The notes: generated from the sequence alone by a model not told the origin. Positions 50,641 through 58,395 are shown, counted from the stretch's first letter. The stretch: DNA of 64,000 nucleotides from Confluentibacter citreus (GCF_002807055.1 NZ_NIXN01000001.1:62001-126000), one strand, 5' to 3'. Program-made: numbers and translations.

Positions 50641-52509
50641 TCATTTTTTTTCTAATTCAGGTTTATCGTCTTGAACCACAAATACAATAGGTAAAGAATA
50701 TGGTACAATAACGGCTTCTCCGCGTTGTTTACCAGGCTGTATTTTTGGTAATAATTCAATAACTCGGATAATTTCAGCTTCTAATGCAGGGTGAGACGCT
50801 CTTGATTTTATATCTACAATATTACCTTCTGTATTAATCTTAAACATGGTGGTAATCCTTTGTCTACCAACTAACCCATTTTGAGATGCAAGGTTAGTAT
50901 TAAAGTTTTTACCTACGAATTCTTGAATTTTCTCAGACATACATCGTCTCTTTTCATCATTAGAAACTAAATCTTCACAACCTGGAAATACGGGTACTTG
51001 CTCTATAACTGCAAAAGGCACTTCAGGGATTTCACCGTAACCAACTATAACGGTTTCACTTAACATTAATATGTCCTCTCCCTCTGTTATACTAGGTTTT
51101 ATCTTTGTATTATTAGTAATGGATGTTTCATCTGTGCCCGCTACAATAAACATAATAGGTAAAGAATATGGAACAATTACTTTTTTACCATTATGCTCTC
51201 CAGGCACCATTTTTGGCAAGGTATTAATAACCCTAATAGCTTCTGCCTCTAAAGAAGGATGTGGCGCTCTTGATTGTACACCTACAATATTACCATCAAC
51301 ATCAATTTTAAAGATAACGAGTATGCGCTGTCTGCCTTTTAAACCTAATTTAACTGCCATATCTGTATTAAAATTTTTGCCAATATGTTCTGTAATACTT
51401 TTTGATGTACAGTCCATTTTTTCCTCCCTAGAAGCTAAATTTTCACAACCTGGGAATACTGGCACATTATCTATAACAGCGAAGGGAACTTCTAATTCAT
51501 CTTTATATTTCTCTTTCAATTTTAAAAGTCTTTCTTCTTTTTCCTTTTTGGTTTCTTCGCTTTCCTCAGGTGGAGGTGGAGGAGGCGGTGTCAATTCTTC
51601 TAAATTCTGTTCTTTTTGCTGAGGTACTTTGTCATCGTTTTGAGCGAAAGATGATGTATATATTAACATTCCAAAAACTAATGGAATGAGCATTATATAC
51701 TTCAGCAAATTGACTTGTTTTGATTTTGATTTTTGTAACATAACGATTCGTTTTTTGATTAATGATTGTTTAAAAAATGGATTGATGAATGAAATATTTT
51801 GAGTTTGAAAAACCTGTGACAACAAGTTTTGATAATACTGAGATTTATCTTGATGTTTAACGGCTTGTTGGTCGGCTATAAACTCGTGCAAGGTCATGAT
51901 TCTATTTTGGTACATATACACCAAAGGATTAAACCAAAACAGGATACGCATGACTTCAAAAAACAGTAAATCGAAGGTGTGTTTTTCTTTAACATGTACC
52001 ATTTCATGTTTTAGAATGGCGTCTTTATCGGTTTCATTTAAATGGTCTCCTAAAAATATATAATTGAAAAAAGAAAACGCGGCATTACTATTTAATAGGT
52101 TTATGATAAGTAAATTACCAAACTTACTTTTAGGATTTTTGATAAGCATCAAAATCACTTTTGCAATTTTAAAAGCAAACAAGAGTGCAGCTAATGTGAT
52201 TCCTAAATATAATACGTTTTCCCAAGTCCAAAATGGTTTCGATTCTATGATGACCGTGTCCAGTTGTATGGTATTTTGGCTTGTTAGCGTATTACCAATT
52301 ATAACTTCAGGAAGGTTTACAATGTACTGTTGCGGTATGGTATTTTTAAATGCTTCCAATCTAATAAATGGAATAACAACAGATAAAATAGCTGTAGAAA
52401 GTAAATAAATTCGATTCCAATTAAAAAAGGTTTCTTTTTTTAAAAAGGCATCATAAATCATTAAAAACACCAATTGGAACGCCGCAACTTGTATAAAATA
52501 TGCTATCAT
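50641..52509 (-). CDS. M56 (BlaR1-like) membrane metallopeptidase with two TonB-C-like domains
   Basis: A 622-residue protein. Residues 1-290 are the BlaR1/MecR1-type membrane peptidase: several membrane helices, zinc motif HEMVH (168-172) with the third-ligand region HEFIADQQA (208-215), and a helix at about 271-290. A proline run (308-314) and charged linker follow, as in TonB. Then come two homologous TonB-C-like domains: about 341-456 and 497-613, both starting VPFAVI..VPVFPGC, with C355-x11-C367 and C511-x11-C523. A linker between them holds ETVIVGYGE. No penicillin-binding sensor domain is present. It lies 2 nt after blaI, so it probably cleaves that repressor in response to an envelope signal (inference). 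Confidence 0.92.
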   Translation of the reverse strand: MIAYFIQVAAFQLVFLMIYDAFLKKETFFNWNRIYLLSTAILSVVIPFIRLEAFKNTIPQQYIVNLPEVIIGNTLTSQNTIQLDTVIIESKPFWTWENVLYLGITLAALLFAFKIAKVILMLIKNPKSKFGNLLIINLLNSNAAFSFFNYIFLGDHLNETDKDAILKHEMVHVKEKHTFDLLFFEVMRILFWFNPLVYMYQNRIMTLHEFIADQQAVKHQDKSQYYQNLLSQVFQTQNISFINPFFKQSLIKKRIVMLQKSKSKQVNLLKYIMLIPLVFGMLIYTSSFAQNDDKVPQQKEQNLEELTPPPPPPPEESEETKKEKEERLLKLKEKYKDELEVPFAVIDNVPVFPGCENLASREEKMDCTSKSITEHIGKNFNTDMAVKLGLKGRQRILVIFKIDVDGNIVGVQSRAPHPSLEAEAIRVINTLPKMVPGEHNGKKVIVPYSLPIMFIVAGTDETSITNNTKIKPSITEGEDILMLSETVIVGYGEIPEVPFAVIEQVPVFPGCEDLVSNDEKRRCMSEKIQEFVGKNFNTNLASQNGLVGRQRITTMFKINTEGNIVDIKSRASHPALEAEIIRVIELLPKIQPGKQRGEAVIVPYSLPIVFVVQDDKPELEKK

Positions 52510-52511
52510 GA

Positions 52512-52871
52512 CTATTCTTTTTTATTGATTTCCTTTAAAACAGATTCCAACTCATTTAAACTGATGTCGTTTTTCTTGACGAAAAAGGATACCATGCTTT
52601 TAAATGATCCTTCAAAATAATTATCCACCAATTTATTTATAGATTGGTTACTATAATCTTGTTGTTGAATTACTGGAAAATACACATGACCCTTACCTTC
52701 TTTTTCATAATCAACAAAACCTTTACTTTCTAAAATCCTAACAATGGTAGATACTGTATTATAAGCGGGTTTAGGTTCTGGAAATTCCTCTACTATGGCT
52801 TTTACATTGGCTTTTTTTAGTTGCCAAAGTATTTGCATAATATCTTCTTCTGCTTTAGTTAACTGTTTCAT
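52512..52871 (-). CDS. BlaI/MecI/CopY-family transcriptional repressor
   Basis: A 119-residue winged-helix regulator starting MKQLTKAEEDIMQILWQLKKANVKAIVEEF, with the recognition-helix region PAYNTVSTIVRILESKGFVDYEKEGKGHVYFPV and the C-terminal dimer/cleavage region YFEGSFKSMVSFFVKKNDISLNELESVLKEI. I choose this Met at 52871; a start 21 nt upstream adds MNNKNLH. The family represses its own operon and is inactivated by cleavage by the BlaR1-type peptidase. Here the peptidase gene starts 2 nt downstream, and three matching inverted repeats lie upstream. Confidence 0.95.
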   Translation of the reverse strand: MKQLTKAEEDIMQILWQLKKANVKAIVEEFPEPKPAYNTVSTIVRILESKGFVDYEKEGKGHVYFPVIQQQDYSNQSINKLVDNYFEGSFKSMVSFFVKKNDISLNELESVLKEINKKE

Positions 52872-52979
52872 ATGTAGATTTTTATTGTTCAATTTTTGTC
52901 AGATGCAACATTCCTTTTTAATATTCAAGTTTTATTAAATATCCATTAATGAATGTCTCATTTTTAAATGTATTTTTAC

Positions 52980-52995
52980 AACTAATAACTTAGTT
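52980..52995. promoter_or_regulatory. BlaI-type operator, site 1
   Basis: AACTAATAACTTAGTT: half-sites AACTAA and TTAGTT separated by 4 bp. It lies about 108 nt upstream of the blaI start, in the predicted leader just downstream of the -7 element. Confidence 0.65.
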
Positions 52996-53003
52996 GAATA
53001 AAA

Positions 53004-53011
53004 CAAATATA
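53004..53011 (-). promoter_or_regulatory. -7 promoter element of the blaI-M56 operon
   Basis: TATATTTG on the minus strand fits TAnnTTTG. It lies between operator sites 1 and 2 and shares base 53011 with site 2. At the expected -33 position the sequence is TTAGTT of operator site 3 rather than TTG. Confidence 0.55.
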
Positions 53012-53026
53012 ACTAAAATTTTAGTT
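53011..53026. promoter_or_regulatory. BlaI-type operator, site 2
   Basis: AACTAAAATTTTAGTT is a perfect 16-bp palindrome. It abuts the -7 element, so bound repressor should block RNA polymerase. Confidence 0.75.
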
Positions 53027-53028
53027 TG

Positions 53029-53044
53029 AACTAATTTTTTAGTT
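53029..53044. promoter_or_regulatory. BlaI-type operator, site 3
   Basis: AACTAATTTTTTAGTT differs from site 2 only in the spacer and starts 18 bp after it. It covers the -33 region of the blaI promoter and ends 27 nt before the divergent DUF456 gene, which it might also control. Confidence 0.7.
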
Positions 53045-53071
53045 AAAATATTTCAGCAATAAAATTTTTAT

Positions 53072-53575
53072 ATGGACATAATTCTAATTATTGTGGCGGC
53101 TTTATTGATGGTTTTGGGTATTCTTGGAAGCTTTCTGCCTGTAATACCTGGACCCTTTTCCAGTTGGGTTGGATTATTACTATTATACGTCACCGAAGCC
53201 ATCCCTACTAATTTAACCTTAATAATTGTTACGTTTATTGTTGCAGTAATCATTTCAATTTTAGATTACATTATTCCATCCCTGGGCACCAAACGATTTG
53301 GTGGTACGAAAGCAGGTGTTATAGGTACTTCGATAGGATTGGTTGTAGGTTTAGTAGCCCCGATTCCAGGAGGTATTATCATAGGGCCATTTCTTGGAGC
53401 ATTTATTGGCGAGCTGATAAATAAGAGTAATTCTAAAGCAGCATTAAAGGCCGCCTTTGGAAGTTTTATTGGTTTTTTAGCCTCTACTTTTATAAAATTT
53501 ATAGTAACCGTGATTTATTTGGGCTTATTTATTTCTATTCTATGGAAAAATAGAGAAGGTCTTTTTTCTTTTTAA
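53072..53575 (+). CDS. DUF456-family membrane protein
   Basis: A 167-residue hydrophobic protein matching DUF456: MDIILIIVAALLMVLGILGSFLPVIPGPFSSWVGLLLLYVTE, then SILDYIIPSLGTKRFGGTKAGVIGTSIGLVVGLVAPIPGGIIIGPFLGAFIGELI and KAALKAAFGSFIGFLASTFIKFIVTVIYL. Glycine-rich motifs GPF and G-x3-G helix packing are typical. Function is unknown. It is divergent from blaI, and one BlaI-type operator lies within 30 nt of its start, so it may belong to the same regulon (inference). Confidence 0.92.
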   Translation: MDIILIIVAALLMVLGILGSFLPVIPGPFSSWVGLLLLYVTEAIPTNLTLIIVTFIVAVIISILDYIIPSLGTKRFGGTKAGVIGTSIGLVVGLVAPIPGGIIIGPFLGAFIGELINKSNSKAALKAAFGSFIGFLASTFIKFIVTVIYLGLFISILWKNREGLFSF

Positions 53576-53581
53576 AAGAAG

Positions 53582-53614
53582 AAGTCCCGTGGGTCTCTCA
53601 CCTCCACGGGACTT
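53582..53614 (+). terminator. strong hairpin after the DUF456 gene
   Basis: AAGTCCCGTGG (53582-53592) pairs perfectly with CCACGGGACTT (53604-53614) around an 11-nt loop. No T-run follows on the plus strand, so it may be a processed 3' end or a repeat rather than a classical terminator. Confidence 0.5.
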
Positions 53615-53708
53615 ATGTAAATTGCTATTATCAACATAAAAATTGAGGGATCAATTAATTTTGAAGTGTTGACAATACAAATATAATTATTCGTTTTTTG
53701 TTTAAACT

Positions 53709-53772
53709 GCGGTAAAACCGTAACGAAGTTACGGTTAAAGCCGATATGCCAGATACAGCCTAGCTTTACCGC
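53709..53772. other. nested stem-loop element of unknown function
   Basis: GCGGTAAA (53709-53716) pairs with TTTACCGC (53765-53772). Inside, AACCGTAAC (53716-53724) pairs with GTTACGGTT (53728-53736) around GAA, and TAAAGC (53736-53741) can pair with GCTTTA (53763-53768) as a competing stem. It lies in the gap between the DUF456 gene and the NarL-type regulator. Confidence 0.5.
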
Positions 53773-53835
53773 GCATAAAAAAAATATTAAAATAAAAACT
53801 TTAACATTCTATAAGATGAAAAATAGTACGCATAT

Positions 53836-54513
53836 TTAAACAAAACCCTTTTTTCTTGCTTCTTCGAGTAATGTTTCATCTTGTCCATCTTCAACCGAGA
53901 ATAAATATTTAAGTTGTTTTTTTCGCTTTTCAACAGCACTTAGGGAAATATCTAAATGCGTCGCTAAATTTTTGGTTTTAACACCTTGTGATAGTAAATG
54001 AAGTATTTTTCTGTTTTTTTCATCAATAACAATATCGGCTGTGATGGATTTTCGGATATGGCTATTTACGGTTCCACTGTAAAATGGCGGATTTTTTAGT
54101 ACCGCTTGAAAGGCACTTGCCAATTCACTAGATGTTAAATCGCTTTTAATTAAAAACCCTTCTGGATCGATATTCTTTATAATATTATGTATCCTGAAAG
54201 ACTCATTAAACATGGTTAGAATAATAATTTTGGCTTTGGGCAGAATCGTACGGGCATATTCTGCCAAATCTTCTCCCGATTGCATTAAACCATCTTTAGA
54301 AGGCGGCAAACTGATGTCAACAAACAACACATCGTAAGGGATGCCTCTTTCAAGGGATTTATCCATAAATGATATGGCTTGATCGCAATTATTGGCAATA
54401 TCTATATGTAATTCTTGGTTGGATTTTTTAGTAAATTGTAATGTGTTTTGGTACCCTTCTATAATCATTGGGTGATCGTCAATCATTAGTATTCTAATCT
54501 TTTCTGGCATCAT
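53836..54513 (-). CDS. NarL/LuxR-family response regulator
   Basis: A 225-residue regulator (M1 or M2 may be the start). The receiver has IRILMIDDHPMIIEGY with Asp12/Asp13, phospho-acceptor Asp66 in LFVDISLPPSKDG, the conserved Thr in IIILTMF and Lys in GFLIKSD. The C-terminal helix-turn-helix fits GerE/LuxR: NRKILHLLSQGVKTKNLATHLDISLSAVEKRKKQLKYLF. It is 16 nt after its kinase on the same strand, a standard two-component pair. Target genes are unknown. Confidence 0.95.
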   Translation of the reverse strand: MMPEKIRILMIDDHPMIIEGYQNTLQFTKKSNQELHIDIANNCDQAISFMDKSLERGIPYDVLFVDISLPPSKDGLMQSGEDLAEYARTILPKAKIIILTMFNESFRIHNIIKNIDPEGFLIKSDLTSSELASAFQAVLKNPPFYSGTVNSHIRKSITADIVIDEKNRKILHLLSQGVKTKNLATHLDISLSAVEKRKKQLKYLFSVEDGQDETLLEEARKKGFV

Positions 54514-54529
54514 TATAATTGGTCGGTTA

Positions 54530-56563
54530 TTAATTGGGAATATTGATTCGTATGGTTGTTCCTTTTTGCTTTTCTGAAGTGATATGTAATGTCCCGTTAA
54601 TCTCTTTAATTCTGGAGTTTATATTTTTAAGACCAATGCCCGATTTTGCTTTAGTAACATCAAACCCAGAACCATCATCTTCAATCATTAAGCAAATTAC
54701 ATCATTTTTCAATTTAAAGCTAATTTTAATCTTTTTGGCTTGGGCATGCTTATAAATATTATGCATTGCTTCTTGTATAATTCTATAAATGTGTATTTTA
54801 TATTTGTTGGAGATTTCATCCCAATTAATAGCGCCATCATGGTCTATTTTATACTTTAAATTATATACTGTTGTTTGAGTTTCTACTAAAGTATTAATAA
54901 TATCGACAAAGCCAGAACCTGCAACAAAATCGGTATTCAGCTCATGGGATACTTTTCTAATATCGTGCTCAATAGTTTTGAGTTCATTAATGTATTGCCC
55001 CCTTGTTTTAATGGCATCTGGCGTCGTACCCATATTTAAACTGTCAAGACTTAATCTTGTACCAAACAACCGCCCTAAAACGCCATCATGTAATTCTTGC
55101 GAAATACGCTTTTTTTCTAAGACTCTAGCCTCTTCAACGCTTTCATTTTGATTTAACATGAGGTTATATATTTCTTCATTAGCCTCTTGCTGCTTTTGAA
55201 TAAACTTTAACTCTTTGTTTTTATTTATTTGGCTTATCACTATATATAATAAAAATGAGCTTATTACTAAAACTATAGATGTTATTAATAACCACATGCG
55301 TTCTCTGGCTATTTTAATATTCTCTTCCTCAATTTTATCAGTTTCGTATTGTATTCTAGCAAATTTATTTCTAGTTGCTCTTTCATTTTTTGTAATGCTA
55401 TCGTTAAGTTTTATGTATTCATTGTAATGTCTTACCGCAATACTATCGTCTTCCACTTCAGCTAAAACCGAATATGATTCCAATAAAGCATCGGTGTAGT
55501 TTGGATAGGCAATATCTTTTGCTCGATAAGCATAATACTTTGCTGAATCTTTTTGCTTTTTGAAATTGTAATATTTTGCCAGATGCTGATTAATTACTAT
55601 TGTCCTGTAACTATCACCAATGCTATCACAAATTCTCAAGGCTTTAAGAAATAAACCAGGAAGTTGCTCGTACTTTTGGGACAAAAACAAGGTATGTGCA
55701 TAATTATCGAGCACAACGGCATAAAAGGCGGGCTCTTCATCTCTTATTTTTTTATTCTCAAAAATCTCATTGTAGTATTTAATTGCCAAATCGTAGTCTT
55801 TAGAACTTTTATAAACATTAGCTAAATTGTTTATTTGACCATCAATAAGATATTTATTATTGCCTTTTAATTGCTTTTGTAAATCAATAGCTTTTAAATT
55901 ATATTTTACTGATTCATCAAATTGAGACAGTTCTTTGAATAAAATGCCTAAATTGTTATAAAAATAGGATTTGTATCTTATAACATCATCCGACTCATCT
56001 AATTCATCGAGCAAAGATATAGCTGTTATAGAGGTTATTTCACTGCCAATATAATCCTTCTCATCTTGTTGAAGAAAAGCTATATCAAGTAAAACTACAG
56101 CAGCGTTAAAATTATCGTTGAGTGCCCTATATAATTTTTCTGCCTTACTATCATAATAATATGCACTATCTATAGACTTATCGTAAAAATAATATCCCAA
56201 ATTCTTATTTGTTTCAGCTAGTGATAACGAATCATTTAGTCTTACAGCTAACTTTAGTGCCTTATGATTATCCCTTAATAATAGCTCATCTTTATAATTT
56301 ATATTTAATTTGAAATTTTTATTATTGTCAAAATAAATGGTGGATAACTCTAAGTAACTTTTCAGTTTAAGTGAATCTAAATCATATTGTTCTGATAGTT
56401 TTTTGGCTCGTTTTGCATTTTTTAGTCTCAATCCAATATCCGAAATATTTCTATTTGAGTTTTTTAAATAAAACTTTACACTATCAACAATAGATCTGTT
56501 ATCCTTTTGAGCAAAAGAAGCACATGAAAAAATAAACGCGAAAATAAAAATTTTAAGATTCAA
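54530..56563 (-). CDS. TPR sensor histidine kinase (HisKA_3 type)
   Basis: A 677-residue kinase: signal peptide MNLKIFIFAFIFSCASFAQ, TPR repeats across about 60-400 (NNLGILFKELSQFDESVKYNLKAIDLQKQL, YDLAIKYYNEIFENK), one membrane segment (MWLLITSIVLVISSFLLYIVISQI), coiled coil, then the HisKA_3 phospho-acceptor in EKKRISQELHDGVLGRLFGTRLSLD. An HATPase domain follows (RIIQEAMHNIYKHAQAKKIKISF, MIEDDGSGFD, GIGLKNINSRIKEINGTLHI). It pairs with the NarL-type regulator downstream. The signal is probably periplasmic via the TPR domain; it is not identified. Confidence 0.95.
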   Translation of the reverse strand: MNLKIFIFAFIFSCASFAQKDNRSIVDSVKFYLKNSNRNISDIGLRLKNAKRAKKLSEQYDLDSLKLKSYLELSTIYFDNNKNFKLNINYKDELLLRDNHKALKLAVRLNDSLSLAETNKNLGYYFYDKSIDSAYYYDSKAEKLYRALNDNFNAAVVLLDIAFLQQDEKDYIGSEITSITAISLLDELDESDDVIRYKSYFYNNLGILFKELSQFDESVKYNLKAIDLQKQLKGNNKYLIDGQINNLANVYKSSKDYDLAIKYYNEIFENKKIRDEEPAFYAVVLDNYAHTLFLSQKYEQLPGLFLKALRICDSIGDSYRTIVINQHLAKYYNFKKQKDSAKYYAYRAKDIAYPNYTDALLESYSVLAEVEDDSIAVRHYNEYIKLNDSITKNERATRNKFARIQYETDKIEEENIKIARERMWLLITSIVLVISSFLLYIVISQINKNKELKFIQKQQEANEEIYNLMLNQNESVEEARVLEKKRISQELHDGVLGRLFGTRLSLDSLNMGTTPDAIKTRGQYINELKTIEHDIRKVSHELNTDFVAGSGFVDIINTLVETQTTVYNLKYKIDHDGAINWDEISNKYKIHIYRIIQEAMHNIYKHAQAKKIKISFKLKNDVICLMIEDDGSGFDVTKAKSGIGLKNINSRIKEINGTLHITSEKQKGTTIRINIPN

Positions 56564-56620
56564 TACAATGACATATATAGTATCTCAAATGTATCTATAA
56601 TTTTTGTTTTTTTAAAAGAG

Positions 56621-56648
56621 AAAGCCTTTATGTTAACATAAAGGCTTT
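56621..56648 (-). terminator. terminator of the small lipoprotein gene
   Basis: A perfect 28-bp palindrome: AAAGCCTTTATGTT (56621-56634) and its complement (56635-56648). On the minus strand CTCTTTT follows. It lies between the small lipoprotein gene and the histidine kinase gene. Confidence 0.7.
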
Positions 56649-56670
56649 AATTGTATAGTAAAGTTAAATA

Positions 56671-56820
56671 TTATCTAGGTCTAATATCACCATCACCACC
56701 AACTACAACGATTGGAGCTGGGGCATCTAACAAATCGTCTTCATTTAAGTCTTGTTTGGTACATGATGATAAAGTTGTAATAAGGATTGCTAATACTAGA
56801 GTAAATTTTAGGGTTTTCAT
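56671..56820 (-). CDS. 49-residue lipoprotein, function unknown
   Basis: A small gene from ATG at 56818-56820 to TAA at 56671-56673. The product is MKTLKFTLVLAILITTLSSC followed by TKQDLNEDDLLDAPAP, then IVVVGGDGDIRPR. The first 20 residues are a clear lipoprotein signal (lipobox LSSC, Cys20), leaving a 30-residue acidic mature tail with a GGDGD run. It has its own palindromic terminator. It lies upstream of the TPR kinase on the same strand, so it could be a ligand or accessory of that sensor, but this is only inference. Confidence 0.7.
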   Translation of the reverse strand: MKTLKFTLVLAILITTLSSCTKQDLNEDDLLDAPAPIVVVGGDGDIRPR

Positions 56821-57189
56821 ATTTATTCAATTTAAGGTTATACAGTTTTTCTCTATGTGTTTAAAAAAAATTTAAAAATGTTTACAAGGATTTTGAAACC
56901 AAAATCGCTGTTGAGGGAAAAAATGGATAATTAACTTTAAATCGAATGCACAAAAAATAGCAAAGATTCTTTAACTTAAATTCTGAGGGAAATGACCGTT
57001 AAGTCAAAATGGATTAATTCATCTTACTAAACTGAGGGGAATATTTTGGGCGCTCGGTAAGATGTGGTAAATGTATGCTAAACGGATAGATGAAATACAA
57101 TAAAATCGATAAAATGTATCATTTAGTCGATGAAGTGATATTTTGGAAAAGAGTTATCAACTTTTTGTTGTTGATAACTCCTTAGGAAA
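56821..57189. other. 369-nt intergenic region
   Basis: No supported gene. It holds the lacI-family terminator at 57151-57180 and two CGAT-containing direct repeats at 57107-57116 (CGATAAAATG) and 57128-57137 (CGATGAAGTG), spaced 21 bp. I find no good TAnnTTTG promoter for the small lipoprotein gene. Confidence 0.5.
57151..57180 (-). terminator. terminator of the LacI-family gene
   Basis: GAGTTATCAAC (57151-57161) pairs with GTTGATAACTC (57170-57180), 8-nt loop. On the minus strand TTTTCC follows. It ends 10 nt from the gene's stop codon. Confidence 0.75.
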
Positions 57190-58194
57190 TTACAATGTTG
57201 ACCCGTTTTTTATAAAACTTGTTTTAATAATTCGAGTGGAAACATCATTATCAAAAACATTTTTATGTTGCAGACGCTTAATTAATAATTGTACCGCATT
57301 GGCACCTATATCTTTAGCATGCTGCCTGATACTCGTTAATCTAGGCACAGAATGGTTAGAAATGTATTTACTTGAAAACCCTATTACAGATATATCTTTT
57401 GGAACATTAAGTCCAATGCTAATAGCTATATTTATGGCTATAACACCCGATGCGCTATCGGCGGCAAGAACCCCATCAATATGATTATTCTCAATAAATG
57501 TTTTGATTTTTAATTGAGAGTCTTCCATTTTAGAGATTCTTAAAACCATTGGTTTTTGATTGCCACCATCTAATATCGCTTTATTATAACCTCGCTCCCT
57601 TAACTTCCCAACACTTAAATCATCAATAGTACTAATAAAGCCAATATTTTTTCTTCTTTCAAGTAATAACTCTTTAGTAGCATTATAAACGGCATCAAAA
57701 TCGTCTACAATAACTTTATCACATAATACATCATTTGCCACCCTATCGAACATCACTATAGGCAAACCTTGACCTATGGCCTTCTTAAAATGTGCAACTT
57801 CATTTTTTATTTGGGTCTCTTGTGCAAGCGATAGTATAAAACCATCTACACTGCCATTAGCCAACAGTTGCAAACTTTCTTTTTCCTTGTCAAGAGATTC
57901 GTTGGATATACAAGTGATGATGTTGTAGCCATGCATTGCTGCTTCCCTTTCAATTCCAAACAACACTTTCGCCAAAAAATGATTTAATATATCGGGTATA
58001 ATTACACCTATGGTTTTGGTTTTATTTTGCTTTAAACTGAGAGCCACCTTATTGGGTTTGTAATTATAAAGCTCGGCAAGTTCTTTAACCCGCTTAATAG
58101 TATCTTCCCCTATTTCTTCGCTATTATTAAGCGCTTTTGAAACGGTTGATATAGAAACATTTAATTCTTTGGCAAGTTGTTTAAGAGTAACCAT
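57190..58194 (-). CDS. LacI-family transcriptional regulator
   Basis: About 334 residues starting MVTLKQLAKELNVSISTVSKALNNSEEIGEDTIKRVKELAELYNYKPNKVALSL, the classic LacI helix-turn-helix and hinge. A start 9 nt upstream is possible (MYTMVT). The effector domain follows: KTIGVIIPDILNHFLAKVLFGIEREA, VDGFILSLAQE, PIVMFDRVANDVLCDKVIVDD, HIDGVLAADSASGVIAINIAI and DISVIGFSSKYISNHSVPRLTSIRQ. It should bind a sugar-like effector and control nearby genes, perhaps the large T9SS protein upstream of it or the SMP-30-like gene. A promoter lies just upstream. Confidence 0.95.
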   Translation of the reverse strand: MVTLKQLAKELNVSISTVSKALNNSEEIGEDTIKRVKELAELYNYKPNKVALSLKQNKTKTIGVIIPDILNHFLAKVLFGIEREAAMHGYNIITCISNESLDKEKESLQLLANGSVDGFILSLAQETQIKNEVAHFKKAIGQGLPIVMFDRVANDVLCDKVIVDDFDAVYNATKELLLERRKNIGFISTIDDLSVGKLRERGYNKAILDGGNQKPMVLRISKMEDSQLKIKTFIENNHIDGVLAADSASGVIAINIAISIGLNVPKDISVIGFSSKYISNHSVPRLTSIRQHAKDIGANAVQLLIKRLQHKNVFDNDVSTRIIKTSFIKNGSTL

Positions 58195-58224
58195 AGTATA
58201 CATTAATAAAAGTATTGTAATTTA

Positions 58225-58258
58225 CAAAATTACCAATACCCTAGTATATTAGTTACAA
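58225..58258 (-). promoter_or_regulatory. promoter of the LacI-family gene
   Basis: On the minus strand TTG (58258-58256), a 23-bp spacer, and TAATTTTG (58232-58225). The leader would be only about 20 nt. The spacer is at the long end of the accepted range. Confidence 0.5.
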
Positions 58259-58301
58259 ATAAGTTACTATTAATTTAAATGGCTGGATTTTTTTTATTGT
58301 T

Positions 58302-58333
58302 AAAAAAAATGGCGTATATTAAATATACGCCAT
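58302..58333 (-). terminator. second (distal) terminator after the large T9SS gene
   Basis: ATGGCGTATAT (58309-58319) pairs with ATATACGCCAT (58323-58333), loop TAA, followed on the minus strand by eight T (58308-58301 region). A strong intrinsic terminator placed before the lacI promoter. Confidence 0.85.
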
Positions 58334-58395
58334 ATTGCTATTAATATCCTCAATTCTCTAGGGAAAATTTTGAAGAGTACAAATATCATATTATC

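Noticed and set aside
50641-52871. BlaI/BlaR1 pair as a beta-lactam resistance locus
   Set aside because: No beta-lactamase gene and no penicillin-binding sensor domain are found; TonB-C-like domains take its place.
57190-58203. LacI-family operator palindrome near the regulator
   Set aside because: No clear central-CG 14-18 bp palindrome of the LacI type was found in the flanking gaps; the strong palindromes there are terminators.
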